Shown: positions 23,086 to 24,249 of the stretch, one piece after another
Position numbering within the stretch: position 1 is the stretch's first letter
Layout of the letters: each line of letters opens with the position of its first letter
Assembly (NCBI GenBank): GCA_039198765.1
Contig: JBCCTF010000048.1
Span: 1 to 24,249, forward strand
Source of the DNA: Parvularcula sp039198765
GTDB lineage: Bacteria; Pseudomonadota; Alphaproteobacteria; Caulobacterales; Parvularculaceae
DNA length: 24,249 bases
Reading direction: 5' to 3'
Translations under genes and position numbers: made by a program
The notes under the pieces: generated by a model
Databases searched by the model: none
What the model saw: only the letters and a program-made list of their open reading frames with translations
What the model was told of the DNA's origin: nothing

Positions 23086-24249
23086 CTAATCAATCCGGCC
23101 TGGACACCGCACCTCGTCAAAGCCCGGTGTGCGGTCGTTGAGCACTTTTCCGCCGATGGACGCGTGCAGGAAGTCTTCGAGACAGTCCGAGTACAGAACT
23201 TCCGCTCGGTCTGACCATCCTGAATGGCCTTCGAACTCAAAGACCAGGGAAGCGAAGGGCGTCGATTTCCGTTCTGCACGGGCGACGAAGTCTTTCGCAA
23301 ACCGCCAAGGCACGCGCCAGTCCTGCTCGCCATGAACGACAAGGAGAGGTTTCGTGATTTCATCGATCCGCTTCACCGGTGACCGCTGATCAAGGCTCAG
23401 CTCACCGCCATCCGTGGAAAGCGTGGCCTGAACCGACTCCAGCGCAATCGTCCCCTTGCCGAACAATTCCAGATCCCAACGGAGCTGCCGTTTCAAGTCG
23501 GTCACCGCAGCAACTGCCACACCGCAAGCGTAGAGGTCATCATTTTTAATCAGCCCAAAGAGGGCTGCGTAGCCGCCATAGCTACCGCCTGCGATCCACG
23601 TCTACTCGGGGCTGGCTAGGCCTTTGTTCTGCATAAAGAGCGTAGCATCGTCGACATCATCCTGCAATTTTTGGCACCACTCGCCGTAGCCTTCCTCCAT
23701 AAACGACCGGCCTTTGCCTGTTGATCCGCGGAAGTAGGGTTGGATCACGCGGTAACCGCGGCTGGTGAGGAACTGGATTCGCGGATTGTAATCAAAGAAG
23801 TCGCGCGTGTGGGGTCCGCCGTGGACCATAACAAGAAGCGGCGCAGGCTGGTCTGCCGCCACGCCGTGTGGGTGAGTGCCGTATGCTGATAAAGTCTCCC
23901 CATAGCGCGATGTATAGGACACCACTTCGGCCTGTCCAAGATTGCGTCGAGAGACGCGATCAATCCGCGGGAAAATCTGGCGGATCGTATCGGTCTCAGT
24001 GTCGTAGAGGTGGTAGAAGCCAGCATCCGTCGGGCTGGTCGCGATCACCACGATCCTAGAAAAATCGTCGGATACGCTCCAAAGACTAACATTCTTCTGT
24101 GCACCGAGGAGTTCCTCGATACGCTGCCAGCGAGCATTCAGCGCGGGGTCGAAAAAGCGCGATACGCGCTCGTGCTTCCACCCGGCGACGCCGATGATCT
24201 CTCCTGTTCGGCGGTTAAGGATCGTTTGATCCGCATCCATTCCGTCAAG
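23086..24249 (-). pseudogene. S9 prolyl-oligopeptidase-family peptidase, interrupted by amber codon, runs off right edge
   Basis: One frame runs from the window edge to TAG 23088-23086 with a single internal TAG at 23604-23602. Before it: the end of a beta-propeller region, then PAPLLVMVHGGPHTRDFF, QFLTSRGYRVIQPYFRGSTGKGR and GEWCQKLQDDVDDAT, ending KGLASPE. Directly after it: TWIAGGSYGGYAALFGL with the nucleophile serine (23583-23581), then HGEQDWRVP (Asp) and EGHSGWSD (His). All three catalytic residues lie behind the stop. The frame is otherwise clean and conserved on both sides, so a recent mutation or a base-call error is likelier than old decay. A Lys codon (AAG) to TAG would need one change. 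The N-terminus is outside the window. Confidence 0.88.

Overview
The window reads as a chromosomal segment of an alphaproteobacterium. It is moderately GC-rich and densely packed. The runs lgt / MidA-type methyltransferase / pgeF / prs, a UbiK (BMFP) gene, proC, xseB and a hydrogenase operon of the alphaproteobacterial hup-hyp type all point that way. No rRNA, tRNA, CRISPR array, insertion sequence or phage gene was recognised. I cannot name the genus.

Layout. (1) 1-398, minus strand: the 5' part of an unrecognised exported protein. (2) 399-4280: a promoter region, then a tightly coupled plus-strand operon of a ribbon-helix-helix-like protein, PspA/IM30, a YqiJ-like OB-fold membrane protein and a flotillin (YqiK-type). 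This looks like a membrane-stress or membrane-microdomain module. (3) 4431-7712, minus strand: the wreck of an uptake [NiFe]-hydrogenase operon. hupS carries three nonsense codons and a 7-bp tandem duplication. hupL is frameshifted, then cut and joined in phase to the last third of hypD. Only hypE is intact. The upstream region still has a perfect FNR-type box and a nested inverted repeat. (4) 8016-8216: a tiny His-rich membrane protein. (5) 8213-14578, minus strand: housekeeping genes (Uup-like ABC-F ATPase, a DUF6624-like exported protein, prs, pgeF, a MidA-like methyltransferase, lgt). (6) 14704-19383, plus strand: ubiK, a DUF1800 plus DUF1501 secreted pair, a YbjN-like protein and a polytopic membrane protein. 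(7) 19380-21192, minus strand: a queuosine-precursor transporter and an unrecognised membrane-anchored protein. (8) 21346-23082, plus strand: proC, a histidine phosphatase and xseB. (9) 23086-24249, minus strand: an S9 peptidase interrupted by an in-frame amber codon just before its catalytic serine, running off the right edge.

How the parts relate. The PspA-YqiJ-flotillin genes are joined by stop/start overlaps and probably work together at the inner membrane, with the leading RHH-like gene as a plausible autoregulator. The lgt-midA-pgeF genes also overlap and form one transcription unit. The hydrogenase remnant cannot make an active enzyme: the C-terminal NiFe ligands of HupL and the N-terminal two thirds of HypD are gone. 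The most informative observation is therefore this decayed operon. I did not find a clearly new multi-gene system. The RHH-headed PspA/flotillin operon and the promoter-proximal repeats are the best leads for unexplained regulation.
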